Part shown: piece after piece, positions 1 through 11,583 of the stretch | Layout: each line of letters starts with the position of its first letter | How positions within the stretch are numbered: the first letter of the stretch is position 1 | Source of the DNA: Siphonodentalium dalli | Taxonomy: Eukaryota > Mollusca > Scaphopoda > Gadilida > Siphonodentaliidae | Direction of reading: 5' to 3' | Length of the DNA: 64,000 bases | NCBI GenBank assembly: GCA_032622095.1 | Contig: CP136061.1 | Coordinates: 84,976,324 to 85,040,323, forward strand | Notes under the pieces: generated by a model | What the model was told of the DNA's origin: nothing | Database searches by the model: none | The model's input: only the letters and a program-made list of their open reading frames with translations | Position numbers and translations under genes: made by a program

Positions 1-1290
1 ACAATTGCACGATAGGAAGAGTATTAGTCAGAGGTTACATGTATGTCACGTCATGTTTATACAGGTAGTGAATGGAATCAGGATAGATGTATTAGACTGT
101 TATTTTTAAATCGGCCACCAATTTCCCCACATATCTTCTGAAATTATAATAAACGCTCTTTATTCATCATATAATCTATAAGTCCCACTTTAGTTCATCT
201 GAAGTCAAAGGTAAGTATGTAATGTGTTATTCTCAGCCATTATTTATGGATGGAACATGAGAAGATGCACCTATCCCATGCCATTCCCCTGGTCAGGTGA
301 CTCATCAGTACCAATTTTCCTCCATATTACTCATAATCGCCCCGTTAAGTCGTCTGAGATCAACGTCATCTATCTCATAACACTCTACGGGTAAATTTAT
401 CCCCATGTTTCAATTTTCACTGACCAGATTGCAACCATTTTGTGTATATAATTGATTATTTAAATAAATATTAGTGCCCTTTTAAGACATCTGATGACAA
501 TGGGACCTATATAATAAGATTCCCCGGGTCATATTTCCCATATGTACATATTTTCAGCTCCGATGGTCCAGCCGTTTCTGTATAAGCAATAAGTAGGTCA
601 AATTTCAAGTTTGACACTACGAGTCGCAAGTAGTCCCTCATGTGACATCACATGAAAGACAATTAATGATTCAGACTGCATAATCAAATATTCAATTGCA
701 TGAATCGCCATAACTTCAGTTAGGGGCGGCCTATCCTAGCATATCACCAACAAAAAAAGACTGAGAAAAAATACACCTGTGTAATCTTTTAATACATATA
801 AGGTAGACAACTCTGCACATATGGTGGTTTAGATACATGTAAGGTAGATAACTTTTCACGGATGATAGTTTAAAGGTACTCAATCTGATCAGACGCTCCT
901 AAATTACTATTTCTTTGGCTTCGGGGGTAAACAATATCTGATTCTAGTCAAGGAACCCACCTATCAAAGCTCAGAGTGATCAGATATCCATTTTTGAAGT
1001 TTGTTATTTCTCGAGATGTCAATAATATGTGGCCCAGAAATACGGATGAAGATGGATAATCTAAAATCAAGTGGTTATTATTACCACTTGATATTAGAGT
1101 TATCATGTTGACGGTATGACATAAATATCGTGGTCAAGGAATTATGTATCGTGAAGGATTTGCGTATCTGCCAATATAAATATAAGTATCCACTTTGGCA
1201 GGGATATGGAAAAGAAAGAAGTCATATCGCCATGGCAGGTTGGTTTCATTTACAAATACACAATATTATATTTTAGTCATTCACAAGATT
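1..1290. other. non-coding AT-rich sequence
   Basis: I see no exon with usable splice sites and no long open frame here. Faint similarity between stretches near 190, 345 and 485 (each with a variant of AAGTC..TCTGA) hints at a very degenerate repeat. Near-identical short phrases (AAGGTAGA-AACT) recur near 800 and 840. A small hairpin at 1055-1104 is listed separately. Confidence 0.5.
1055..1104. repeat. short imperfect hairpin
   Basis: The left arm starts GATAATCTAAAATCAAGTGG and the right arm is nearly its reverse complement, with a 7-base AT loop between. It may be a small fold-back relic. No target duplication is clear. Confidence 0.55.
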
Positions 1291-1566
1291 TTAATAACAT
1301 AATCCCTTGTGTTCAATAACATAATCCCTTGTGTTCAATAACATAATCCCTTGTGTTCAATAACATAATTACATGAGAATCATTCCCATGTGTTCAAAAT
1401 CTGACTAATCATTACCATGCGATCAATAACATAGTCTCCAGCTAATCATTCCCTTGTGTTCAATAAATATAATCCCATCCTAATCATTCCCATGTGTTCA
1501 GTAACATAATCAACAGAGAATCATTTCCATGTGTTCCAATAACATAATCAACTTATAATCATTAAT
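1291..1566. repeat. 22-bp tandem repeat, decaying
   Basis: Three almost perfect 22-bp units containing CATAATCCCTTGTGTTC lie at the start. About seven looser copies follow (CCCATGTGTTCAATAACATAATC variants). The gradient from perfect to degenerate copies suggests recent expansion at the left end. Confidence 0.8.
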
Positions 1567-2255
1567 TTTTATTTAGATTTAATTCCTTGCTCCATTAATA
1601 AAAACTAACACCATTATAACATCCACTAGGATGACCAAACCAAATTTGGTTTAAAGCAGTCTAAAATCAAGAACATGCAAACAGTATATACTCGGAGCTA
1701 TATAAGATATGAGATATGAGGAGGGTGCATGTTAACAGAGAATATTTACTTAGCACCATATAGAAGTCACATTGTGCTGGCTGAGGTGATTATAAAGTAA
1801 TTAATGAGATGGCAGTGTTAACAAAATCTGCTTGGAGTGACAGCTCTGTTGATTGATATCCCAGAGCTCTCTGCCTGGTAGGGAGTTAGTATATAACTGA
1901 CCTATGGATTATGATAACAAACTACCTGTTTTCTCAAGCAACTACATATGGGAAACTGAGATGAATAATTTAGTGATATTTGGTGTGGATGGTGACCAGA
2001 CCTGTTAAGTTTTGAAAATGTCAATCCATGAGATTTTTGCGGGAGGTATGCCCAAATATGTTCATGTTCCAAAAATAATTTTTATGATGAAGATTGCATA
2101 GTTTTTATGAGTTTCTATTTTATAAATATATAGACCTAAATAAAATGGCAATGAATGTCCTGTTGGTAATTGTAATAGAGCTGCTCTGTGTGGGAGATAC
2201 CACCATTTATTGAAAAGAAAGAAGCAGATCACACTTCGTAAAAATACTCAGAATT
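1567..2255. other. non-coding sequence, nothing recognised
   Basis: AT-rich with many stops in all frames. No repeat family, RNA or exon could be recognised. Confidence 0.4.
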
Positions 2256-2257
2256 CC

Positions 2258-2525
2258 ACCGGATACAGCCGGATATGCGCGAAACCGAAAGTACAACATC
2301 GTAATAAACGACAAAATGGACTCGTCTTACGGTTTAACCCACAAAAGAAATGCACACATTCCAACATTTATTAACAAATTTTAAGAAGCAGAAACTTTGT
2401 TTAAAATTAGTCAAAACGAACCCGAGTTACACAGGTTACAACCAGACATGTATGCGTGAAACCGAAAGTACAAAATGACCCGTCTTAAAAGTTTTACCTG
2501 CAAAATAAAAGATACATTCCGTTCG
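2258..2525. repeat. degenerate direct repeat, two copies
   Basis: Stretches at about 2272-2350 and 2451-2520 share GCGTGAAACCGAAAGTACAA-type sequence, then a CGTCTTA..GTTTAACC segment and a CATTCC end, about 180 bp apart. The 61-residue frame overlapping the second copy has no protein family signature. Confidence 0.5.
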
Positions 2526-2660
2526 CAATGCATACCACTATCAGTACTACCACTACCATTGGTGACTGGAATTCAGTTCTGTTCAAATGGGGTCACAGAG
2601 TCAAAAAGTGGTATACATGTAGCTAGGGAAGTAACTCTTTCCATCCATAGTAATTATTAA

Positions 2661-3640
2661 AACATCTTCTCAAGAACCATCAGGGCTATTTAGCTTATAT
2701 TTCATATGGAGGATTCTTGTGTGACAGGGAAACATATCTCCGTCAAAGGTATCTTGCCCAATGAACTATATGGTATATTATCCCAAGTAGGAGGGGTTAA
2801 CTCTCCGAGTTGAAAAAACGGTACGAAATTCTATGGTACATATCCTCTGTCATGTTCATGACACGTGTAATCGCGTGATTTCTGACACGTCGTGAAGTAT
2901 TCGCCATATTTTTATCCCTCCTCAAACTGGACGGACGCAAAAAGAATCTCTCCTACGAAGCTAAGTTGCAGTTTGTATAGCAAAAACAGTTTTGTTTTTG
3001 TTTTATACAAACAACATTATTTCTTTGCTTATAGTTGATAATTATGTACAATTCACATAAAGATTACGCGGTTTGTTCCGAATATAATATCGGAATCGGA
3101 TGACTCGTTTCGTTTTAACGGACTTTGTCTTCCATAATTTTAATCGGTCAATGATTTAATATCCGTGTTTATGCCGACAATATCAGAGTTTCTGGCCTAT
3201 TAACGGCAGAACATTCGAGGCACCATTGGATATGACTAAAGACGCTGATCGTTTTCTTTATAACAAATCTATGGCATACAGGTGACGTATTATTTAAGTT
3301 ACCACGTGCGTTGACGGTGGTTAAAGGTATCACGAAATTAGGTGACTTACTTTCGAGTTCATTTTTTCGTTTTACGGCTTTATTTAGACGTTGACAATCA
3401 TCGTCTGGTGTACAACTGAAGACAAAAGCACTGTTTTAACGCTTGTGAAATAGGCTGATAGGATTGTAAAATCCTGAATGTCAATTTGATCCTTTTTAAC
3501 CCTGGATGATTAACAATGGAGCCGTTACTGCCTTGGTTGACACAGGCATGGTAACATAACACAACAGGTGTATTTGTGATTGTTCGTAATCACATTAATT
3601 ACTTTCACAGGACTGCTAATCGAGGTAAGAACAGGTTCAT
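2661..3640. other. non-coding sequence, nothing recognised
   Basis: No exon or repeat unit could be supported. There are only short frames and scattered poly-T. Confidence 0.4.
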
Positions 3641-3724
3641 GAATCGCCTTCCCCGTAGCTCCCCTTGACGTCGCTTCCCTCGTTTCGAGGTCCCAAGAAT
3701 AGAGAACGAAAGTCCATATATAGG

Positions 3725-3835
3725 GTTCCTCTAATTGGCGTAATTAGCACTCGGAGCGATAGTCACACCACACAGGCCGCGGGTTGGGGCTAACCATCGA
3801 ACCCGTAGCTCACACGAGTTGCTTCCCCTAGGACA
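3725..3835 (+). repeat. copy 1 of three-copy dispersed repeat
   Basis: Shares TGGCGTAATTAGCACTC, then CGATAGTCACACCA, then CGCGGGTTGGGGCTA and ATCGAACCC with copies near 4200 and 5190. The GGGTT..AACCC part can form a stem. The compact ~110-bp conserved core and its GC content resemble a SINE head, but I cannot assign tRNA boxes with confidence. Confidence 0.65.
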
Positions 3836-4195
3836 CGGACAAACTTGCCGCAGGGAAGGATCCAGAGAATTTTTGTTTGGGGACACCTGTTCTGTATTTG
3901 AGTATGTGCCCATATAAATTTGGATGTTAAAATATTCAGTACTGGATACTTGATTGTGCAAATAAAGGCTCCATATTTATATATAATATAGACTATATAT
4001 CATCTGCGGGCTGATGATTTGCATTACTAGTACATTTTGTTGAATTATAGAAAAATTCCTTGAAAATATGGAAGATCCAACTTGAATAAATACTATCTAC
4101 ATGGAATTTGGGGACATTTGGGTCTCTATAGTTTGGGCACCCAAACCTGTAACAGGTATCAAAACATCCCTGGATCCTTCTCTGACTTGCCGATA

Positions 4196-4345
4196 TATCG
4201 TGTTCCTCTAACTGGCGTAATTAGCACTCAGGGCGATAGTCACACCAAACAGGGCGCGGGTTGGGGCTACCCATTGAACCCATTAGTCACATTGGTGCGC
4301 TCCCTGGACTATCGAACGGGACGTCAATCTGCTTCCTCTGGTCGA
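4196..4345 (+). repeat. copy 2 of three-copy dispersed repeat
   Basis: Same core as copy 1 (TGGCGTAATTAGCACTC, GCGCGGGTTGGGGCTACCC). The similarity continues to GACTATCGA, a tail shared with copy 3 only. Open frames across it are not protein-like. Confidence 0.65.
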
Positions 4346-5149
4346 CCGTTGGCTGTTGACGTGCCCAGGACGGCTGTGATTCAGCTCTACTAACACTCGA
4401 CACACGCCGTCCATCGCTACAAGTCGTCATCTCGGGGTAAGCGCGGCTGGGGGATACACCCTCAGTGGTCCCTGACCATGCTCTCCGGTGCCTTATGATC
4501 ATAGTGTGTGGAAATTTGGGCTAAAATTAGTAGTCGAATGGCCATTTTACTTTGTCTCAATTCAAATTAGGAGACATTTTCTCTAAAAAATTATTACATT
4601 TACGCTATTATTTGGCACCTGAAAGTTTATCCTCCATGCCTTCTGCCCCAGCTGGGCTTGGAATGGGATCACAGTTCACAGGCTTGTTTCCTCCTTATTA
4701 TAAGCCACCACTTCCAGGGGCTTGGCAGACAGGTTACTGGCCGCATTCTGGCCAACAGCTGCCAGTAACTTCGGGTTTGATTTTAAATGAAAACAAAAGA
4801 TCTTATTCCCTGACGCCATTATAGCAGGAAGCTTGCTTGGGAACTGGTACCTACTAACCTCCCATCGCCAGTTCGGTCGGTTGGATATCGGGATCGGTCG
4901 AGCTGCTGCTCCATCCCCGAGATGTACAGGCTCTGGACATTCCTCCGGGGTCCCCAATGACCAGCACGAGGTGAAAGGGCTTTCGACATTCCTTTCGGGT
5001 CACCTTTACATGCGCTTACGAGGGAGCTCAGTTAGTTGTTCAGTGTTCTCTGATGCAGCCAAGCGCAGGAAAAAAATTAATGTCGAATTTTGATTAGCAA
5101 ATAACCTCAGATTGACATGATTTGATAGCAGAGTGCTTTCCCTTGTTTC

Positions 5150-5315
5150 GAGGGTTCCTTTACGACCAGGACACTGTCACTTGTCGATGTATAGTGTTCC
5201 CTTCATTGGCGTAATTAGCGCTCAGGACGATAGTCCCACCAAACAGGTCGCGGGTTGGGGCTACCCATCGAACCCATTGGCCGCATTTGGTGGGCTTTCT
5301 GGACTATCGACTCCA
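5150..5315 (+). repeat. copy 3 of three-copy dispersed repeat
   Basis: Core TGGCGTAATTAGCGCTC and GTCGCGGGTTGGGGCTACCC, then TTTCTGGACTATCGA as in copy 2. A CCCTTGTTTCGAGG stretch upstream matches one upstream of copy 1, so the repeat unit is longer than the core. Confidence 0.65.
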
Positions 5316-6316
5316 AGTCGGATACTCTGGACGACTGTTGGCATACCCTGGGACAGTCAAATGAGAAAATAGGATCCAAGTTGCATGGCTTTTGTTCGCA
5401 TTTGGGTAGCAACTTGCCCTGTGATGCCGGTCAATTTGTACCCTGCCTAACGTCGGAGCTGGGTGGTTATACCATCGGACTGCACACTTGGCGACCTGGG
5501 ATCGACCATCCTGAGAGGTATTCAACCATTTTACTGTTCTCGGGTTGGGATGTGTTCAACTTCTTGCTTCTTTCCATGTTCCATCCAGCTCTTTCGTGGT
5601 CACAGGCTTTGCTGGAGAATAGATACGAATGACATATCTTTTGTCTTCAGGTTGCTTTCAGTTCTAACTCAACATGGATTTCACTTTTGTTGTCCAGTCA
5701 TACATCCATTATCCATGTTCGACATATGCTCAATTTCAGAACGCTGTTGACATGAGGTCTAGTTCAGCACCCCACTCGGGCTTAATGGGCAACACGGCGT
5801 ATTAGCAGCGTGGAAAAGAAGAACGAAATGGCTTCTGTGATATCGGCCTTTGCGTCTAATACGTCATTCTTCTTATGGGCTCGGTTGTCGGTACATAATG
5901 GTTTTGTTTTCCCTGATAGTGCTTGATTCGCCTAGTGCTCATTTAATATACTAAGGCAGGTCCTTTGCTGACCTCAGCGATTGCCAATGCAGGATAATGT
6001 TGCACCTATGGGGCAGCATATGAATCATGGTGGGCACACTTCATAAAGCCGGATGAAAATTCTTGCCAGATGCTTCTCCTCGTGTGAGTAAATGGGGGAT
6101 GCCCAATGTCACTTGAGTCCATGAAAAGAGGTACTATGTCTTGCCCACCGGAAGCTGACATATGCTAATGATAGGCAGAGCTGTATAGGAGAAAATTCGA
6201 TGACGTCACACAAACACGTGTTAATTTTGCTGGTGGGCAAAACAAAGCCAGCCTCTTTGTTTACATCGTAGAGTATAGTATAGCGCAGCGTTGCAGATTT
6301 TTTAACAACATCAAAC
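5316..6316. other. non-coding sequence between repeats and THAP gene
   Basis: Several frames of 70-125 codons stay open on both strands near 5250-5640 because the GC content is higher, but none shows a domain. The last ~250 bases before 6317 would hold the promoter and terminal repeat of the transposon carrying the THAP gene. I looked for a matching inverted end beyond 14.4 kb and did not find one. Confidence 0.4.
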
Positions 6317-6515
6317 ATGCCTATGTCTTGTATTGTCGGCGACTGTGCCAATCGACATGACCCGAAAGTAAAAGTGTCATACCATCGAATACCAAAGACG
6401 GAACCGCGAAAATCAATGTGGACAAACCCAATTCGAAGAGTTTGTAGCGATAATCCATCGAAGACCTGGATTCCTGGAGATGAGGACAGAGTCTGCGGTC
6501 GACATTTCATAACAG
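6317..6515 (+). CDS. exon 1: THAP zinc-finger domain
   Basis: Starts MPMSCIVGDC, giving the THAP C2CH pattern: Cys5, Cys10, Cys60 and His63 (CGRHF), with conserved Trp35, Pro26 and Trp51. The start is the ATG immediately before the P-x-x-C motif, as in THAP proteins. Ends phase 1 at a GTAAAT donor after HFITG. The domain itself looks intact. Confidence 0.85.
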
Positions 6516-7177
6516 GTAAATACCCAATTTATTTTTCAATTAGGAATTTATTCAACCGAGTTAATTGCTGAGAAAGATATCCCCGATAAATGTTTCCATT
6601 AACAGTACCATTTTATGAACTATTACTAATCCGAAATTGCGTAATATCTAACGGCATTTCCTTTCTTCGAGCTATTGTTTACATTCCGACTGACCACATA
6701 AAAGCGAATTAAATGTAGCCTCTTCAAAAGAATTTGTTTAAATAGAACAGGGAGCACTCAATAATGTTGGATTCTTCACAAGATGTTGATCGCAGGGTCG
6801 TACTGATCATGTAATGGAGGGGGGAGTCTTGGAGGTGACATATTTTTTAACTTTTTCAAATTAGTTCCAACTTTCCAATTGCGATTTTTGCAGTAGGCAT
6901 ACAGAAAAATAGTGGTTGTCTTTTAATAACTGTTTTAATATTTGAATTACAGTTGTCAAGTAGTGGACTAATTAGTTACATGTATGGAAGATTGGGTTTC
7001 CTTAGATCATGCCATGAATTTCTGCTCTGGCTAACGCCTGTCAACACTTAAAAAGTTCCCAGGTTTTGTACTGGGGGAATACGATATCTACGGGTGTTTG
7101 CCAGATTTGAGATTCATGGCATGATCTAGTGTCTCCTGTATCCATTATTAACCCTTTCATATAATTTTCACTTACAG

Positions 7178-7432
7178 GCAGCAGGCACGATGATTCCACT
7201 CATCCAGACTATGTACCATCACAAGAAATGGTGTATTCTAAAATGAGCTTGACAACACCTGAATCAAAGATTGGTCGTGAGAAGAGGCACCGAAAGAGGA
7301 ACTCAGCCAAATTACTTATATACGACAAAGAAGAAGCTGCACATGCTCTATTAAACCTGTCGTTTAATGAGACCCCTGCATCAACCTCATCTGACAACAC
7401 AACAGTCTCAACAGATGGCCAGCAAGTTGAAG
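7178..7432 (+). CDS. exon 2: THAP C-terminus and linker
   Basis: Acceptor CTTACAG. The frame continues SRHDDSTHPDYVPS, the usual sequence just after a THAP domain (HPDYVPS), then a basic stretch (GREKRHRKRNSAK) and a Ser/Thr-rich linker. Donor GTGTGT, phase 1. No stop interrupts it. Confidence 0.75.
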
Positions 7433-7774
7433 GTGTGTTAACTGTATTATACATGATACCTACTGGTATATACTGGTATTCTAAAATCCCATCATTGTTT
7501 GCTAAACCATGACCATCCAAGATATACCAGGACGAGGTAGATGCTTATCATTCACCTCTTTTAATGTCAGCCCATTTGAATAATTGTTATTACCATAGTT
7601 TGGATACTGAAATAAGTTTACTACAAGATGACACAATAACATGTAATTTATCTATATATATATGTACATGATATGGACATATAAAACACATATATCAGCA
7701 GAAATATATGTTGATTAAAATACATAAACAACTTGATAATAGTTGATAACCAACCACAAAATTATTTAATAAAT

Positions 7775-7898
7775 AGAGCATGGCTTGGAGTGAAATACGC
7801 CGATATAGTGCATAGTGAGGTTGTGTAGTTCACGACGCGAAGCGGAGTGAACTACACAACCGCACTATATCGGCGTATTTCACGACAAGTCATGCTCT
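7775..7898. mobile_element. fold-back MITE, ~124 bp
   Basis: Near-perfect palindrome. The left arm AGAGCATGGCTTG, GTGAAATACGCCGATATAG and GGTTGTGTAGTTCAC is mirrored on the right, with a loop GACGCGAAGCGGA. It lies in intron 2 of the THAP gene relic. Arm identity is high, so it is younger than the gene around it. Confidence 0.85.
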
Positions 7899-7954
7899 AA
7901 TTATTATATTGTATCGAACAAATGCAGAAATTAAAGGCAAACCAGTGGGCAAAC

Positions 7955-8563
7955 ACCCTTTTTTTTTAAAGAAAAAAAAATAATATGTAAAAAAAAAAAA
8001 AAAAATTTAAATTCCGCTTTGTTCAGGTTTGTTTGTTTGTTTGTTTTTAATTAATTCTTTGTAAATTTTTTTTTTTTCAATGTTTGTTTTCCTGTTTTTT
8101 TAAAAACTTTGGCTGCCTGTTTGTTGTTTTTTTAAGTTATTTTTTTTTATTATTTTTATTTGTTGTAAATGTTTATTTATTGTTTGTTTATTTTTCATGT
8201 TTGTTTTCCTGTTTTAAAAAAAACTTTTTTTTTTAAATTCCCCTTTGTTCAGGTTTGTTTGTTTTTTTAAATTAATTTTTTTTTTTGTAATTTTTTTGTT
8301 TTTTCAATTTTTTTTTCCTGTTTTTTTTAAAACTTTGCCTGCCTGTTTGTTGTTTTTTTTTATTGTAAATTTGTCATTTAAATTTTTTTTTTTTTTTAAA
8401 TTCCCCTTTGTTCAGGTTTGTTTGTTTGTTTTTGTTAAACTTTTTCACCTGTTTGTTTTGTTTTTTTTTAATTATGCCTGTGTTTTTTTTTCAATGTTTG
8501 TTTTCCTGTTGAACTTTGTTGGTTTTTTTTTTGTAAATCTTTATCTATTTTGTTTATTTTTAG
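7955..8563. repeat. T-rich low-complexity tract with internal duplications
   Basis: Runs of T broken by GTTTG. Longer phrases recur (CCCCTTTGTTCAGGTTTG near 8240 and 8402; CTTTGCCTGCCTGTTTGTTG near 8110 and 8335), so it grew by local duplication. A 136-codon frame here is almost all Phe, Leu and Val and is not a gene. Confidence 0.85.
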
Positions 8564-9385
8564 ACCAATGTCAACACATTTCAACCACTTACCCACTCTT
8601 AATTGGTGCCCAGACGAACGAAGAATGTATTAAATTTGGTCATTTATTAGTATAAGTCGCTCTTATACACGGAAATATCAGAATAATTGAGCCGCGAAAT
8701 TATTGATTATTTTCGAACCGAGCAGTCACGTGACTGATCGGAAGCAAAGAATTTACAGCTACAAAAAAAAGTGTACCCAACTCCGGAAACATGAACGTAT
8801 GATTGGTGTTATTGGGCCATGAAAATCTGCAGTAACGTGTTTTTTCAAACGCTTAGTATACAGCATAGGGGTATTATTTATTTACAAGAGACAGCTAAAA
8901 CAAGCTGTAATGGGCAAATTGTATTCTCGGTTCATTTTATTAGTTGTTCGGGTACGGCAACCGATCACACGTTTTAGTGTTACCGGTATAGGAATGGGGT
9001 ATCGCGAACTTAGGAAACGCAACGGGACTCCAGAGAAAACCTTTGTAATTTTGATTTAGCAGTAGGAAACTACTATTTTCAACTTTTACTAAGTTCAGAC
9101 AATTGATGTTCGCCTTACTGAAGCTTTAATTTGGATCAGCGGCGAAATAACAAGTAGTTTCAGAACAAAGTTTGATGTAGTGTTCGTTACTATTTTTAGT
9201 AGTCAAAACTACATATGCATAGTGCACGATGGGAGAGACTTGAAGGCGTAGTATACAACTACGACTAATAGAGTCGAGTAGCCAACCAATCGGAAAGCTT
9301 GATTTCAATAACAAAGTCACGTGAGATACAATATATAACTATAGATCATAGCATTAAGCTGACTTATGAATTTATTATGTTTCAG
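8564..9385. other. intron sequence of THAP relic
   Basis: No other feature seen. CACGTGACT-like phrases occur near 8727 and 9318. It is bounded by the T-rich tract and the exon 3 acceptor. Confidence 0.4.
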
Positions 9386-9883
9386 ATGTCCACGACTCTT
9401 ATATTAGGAATATGGTGTCTCTCAAAAAAGAAAAGGACAATTTACATAAGGAGATTCAACTTTTGCGATACGAGAGAGATCAGCTTAGAGCAGAAAACAC
9501 CAAAATGAAGTTTGGTGTTAACACCATAACCAACGATGATGCCAAAACAACATTTTTCATCGTTTGGTGTATTCCTCTGGCTGGTGAAATTGTGTGATTC
9601 TGTTCTGCCAGCTTCAAACGTTATTACCAACCAGGAAGTTGTGATGGTTATTCTTATGAAGCTGAAGTTGAACTTAGTTCATCAGGACGGTGCAGATTTG
9701 GTAATTCCTTACTTCACAAGAGGTAAAAAACAGTTGAGTCAAAAGGAAGTCGAACTGACAAGAAGAATTGCGAACGTTCGGATACATGTTGAAAGGGCAA
9801 TTGGCAGATTGAAAACGTTCAAAATAATGTCAAGCATTATGGGCCTGAAAATTCATTGCCATAATTTGTGGTGCTATATCTAA
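9386..9883 (+). pseudogene. exon 3: coiled coil and broken DDE transposase end
   Basis: Acceptor TTTCAG at 9385. The first part (to about 9570) reads NMVSLKKEKDNLHKEIQLL and ENTKMKFGVN, a coiled coil like those between THAP and transposase domains. After a frame change the second part (about 9570-9883) gives the C-terminal transposase block with [16 protein letters not shown], ending at TAA. An internal deletion has removed the catalytic core. Confidence 0.75.
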
Positions 9884-10028
9884 CATGCATACAAAACTTA
9901 TAAAATAATACTACAAATGTATGCAGATGAACTGCGTGTGTTTGATACAGCTTGAGATTAGAATGCCATTTTCCTGTAATAAGAGCTGCTCTTTATTATT
10001 TTCCAACCAAATACTAAATACTTTTATT

Positions 10029-11218
10029 GTCCCCCGAAAAAAAAAGTTCGGGGGACTATTCAAATAGCCGGTGTCCGTGTGTCCGTGCGTCCGGGAAATG
10101 GTTTCCGGATGATAACTTTAGTTTCGGTTATTAGATCAAAAGCAAATTTCATAGGTGAGTTTATCAGACCAAAATAAAGGTCAAGTTCGAATATGGGTTT
10201 GTTCCGCCCATTTTTGCGAGAGTTATGGCCCTTTTTTTACTTAGAAAATCCCTGAAAGTTGGTTTCCGGATGATAACTTTAGTAGAGTTAATCGGATTCA
10301 AATTTGTTATATTACTTTCTCCCAGCAAAACACAGGTCAAGTTCGAAAATTCAGTTTTTCTTCTGTTTTTTGGTTTCCGGATGATAACTTGATTTTGGAT
10401 TGTTTATATGCAAAACCCGTTTTTTTTGTGGATTACTTATATCAAAATACAGCTCAAGTTCGAATTTTTGCAAGAGTTATGGCCATTTTTTGTCCGCCGA
10501 CCCGACATATAAAACCCCAAAAGTTGGTGTCCGGATGTTAACTTTAGTAGAGTAATCAGATTTAAACCAAATTTGGTATGTGTCTTTCTCCCAGCAAAAC
10601 ACAGGTCAAGTTCGAATTTGGGTTCCGCCCGCCAATTTTCACCAGAGTTATGTCCCTTTTTGACTTAGAATTTTTGCCAATTTGAGGTTTCCGGATGATA
10701 ACTTTAGTAAATGTGTACTGAATGAAATTAAATTTGGTATATGTAGGTTTACTAGCACAAAAGACAGATCAAATTCGATTTCGTGTTCCGCCATGCCAAT
10801 TTTTATACGCAAACAACGGTCGTATCAAGCCGACGCTTAGAGGCGGACATGAGGTCTACCGACCTTTTATTCGACTTGTTTTACTTAGAAAATTTCTCAC
10901 TTTTTCGGTTTCCGGATGATATCTCAAGTTTGGATCCTTTAATTGCAAATACCGTTTTTATGTGGATCAGTCATATCACGATACAGGTCAAGTTCGAATT
11001 TTCTCAGAGTTATGGGCTTTTCGACTTAGAAAATTCAGTTTTTCTTGTAATTTTCTTCATTTTGTGCCAATTTGAGGTTATATTTTTACTTTAAGAGTTT
11101 TTTTAAGATTTGGTTATTTGTATGCATGTCAGTAATGAGACAATGCACAAGTGTCTTATCCATATAGTATACTTCTACAAAGCCTCCGCTCCAAATGAAG
11201 CCACTGGTTCGGGGGACA
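10029..11218. mobile_element. repeat element with TGTCCCCCGAA ends and internal repeats
   Basis: Ends are inverted: TGTCCCCCGAA at 10029 and TTCGGGGGACA at 11208. Inside, the phrase GTTTCCGGATGATAACTTTA recurs at intervals of roughly 120-180 bp together with CAGGTCAAGTTCGAA and AGTTATGGCC. No coding frame. A related body (AAGACAGATCGAGTTCGAA, GAGTTATGGCCC) occurs at 45.5-45.8 kb. It lies between the 3' ends of the THAP and YqaJ genes. Confidence 0.8.
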
Positions 11219-11583
11219 CTGTGGCCAAGCGGCCTTTTATTTTACTTGTATAAACATAGCTAGGATATATTCATAACTGCGTGCATGTGTGATACAGCAT
11301 AATATTACAATTCCATTTTCCTACACAAAATAGAAGCTCTTTAGTATTGTATAACCAAATACTAAACGCTCTTTAATCGCTTTTTATTCTACTTCCATAA
11401 TCATAGCTAAGTACCAGATTATTGTTTTAATCTTTACATTTATATGATAAACGCTCTTCACTATACATGTATGTATCCCAATATATCCATGAAGTTCAAG
11501 CGTTTTATCATAACTTTGGTGATTGACTAGGGAACATGATGAATATATGGTAATTACATTGAAAATGGCATTCCAATCTCAGT
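11219..11583. other. spacer between convergent gene relics
   Basis: AT-rich. CCAAATACTAAA and the phrase AACGCTCTT occur more than once, and similar phrases flank the neighbouring element on its left (about 9990-10025), so the spacer carries a short duplicated flank. No gene. Confidence 0.4.

Larger units (their letters stand above)
6317..9883 (+). pseudogene. THAP-domain DDE transposase, core-deleted relic
   Basis: Three exons (6317-6515, 7178-7432, 9386-9883) join in phase (both introns phase 1) into a THAP zinc finger, a linker, a leucine/charged coiled-coil segment and the C-terminal end of a DDE_Tnp_4-like transposase. THAP binds transposon ends, and the DDE domain cuts and joins DNA. 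After the phrase [16 protein letters not shown] the frame breaks. Reading resumes about 100 bases later in another frame with [12 protein letters not shown] and [16 protein letters not shown], the typical last block of these transposases. The ~150 residues that would hold the catalytic acids are missing, so it cannot be active. The tail-to-tail YqaJ gene (11.6-14.3 kb) suggests both come from one ISL2EU-type element. Family assignment rests on motif memory. Confidence 0.75.

Noticed and set aside
4082-5750. Several frames of 70-125 codons on both strands as possible genes
   Set aside because: No domain, no consistent frame and overlap with the three-copy repeat; higher GC content alone explains the missing stops.
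8245-8655. 136-codon Phe-rich frame
   Set aside because: Translation of a T-rich low-complexity tract; composition is that of poly-T, not a membrane protein.
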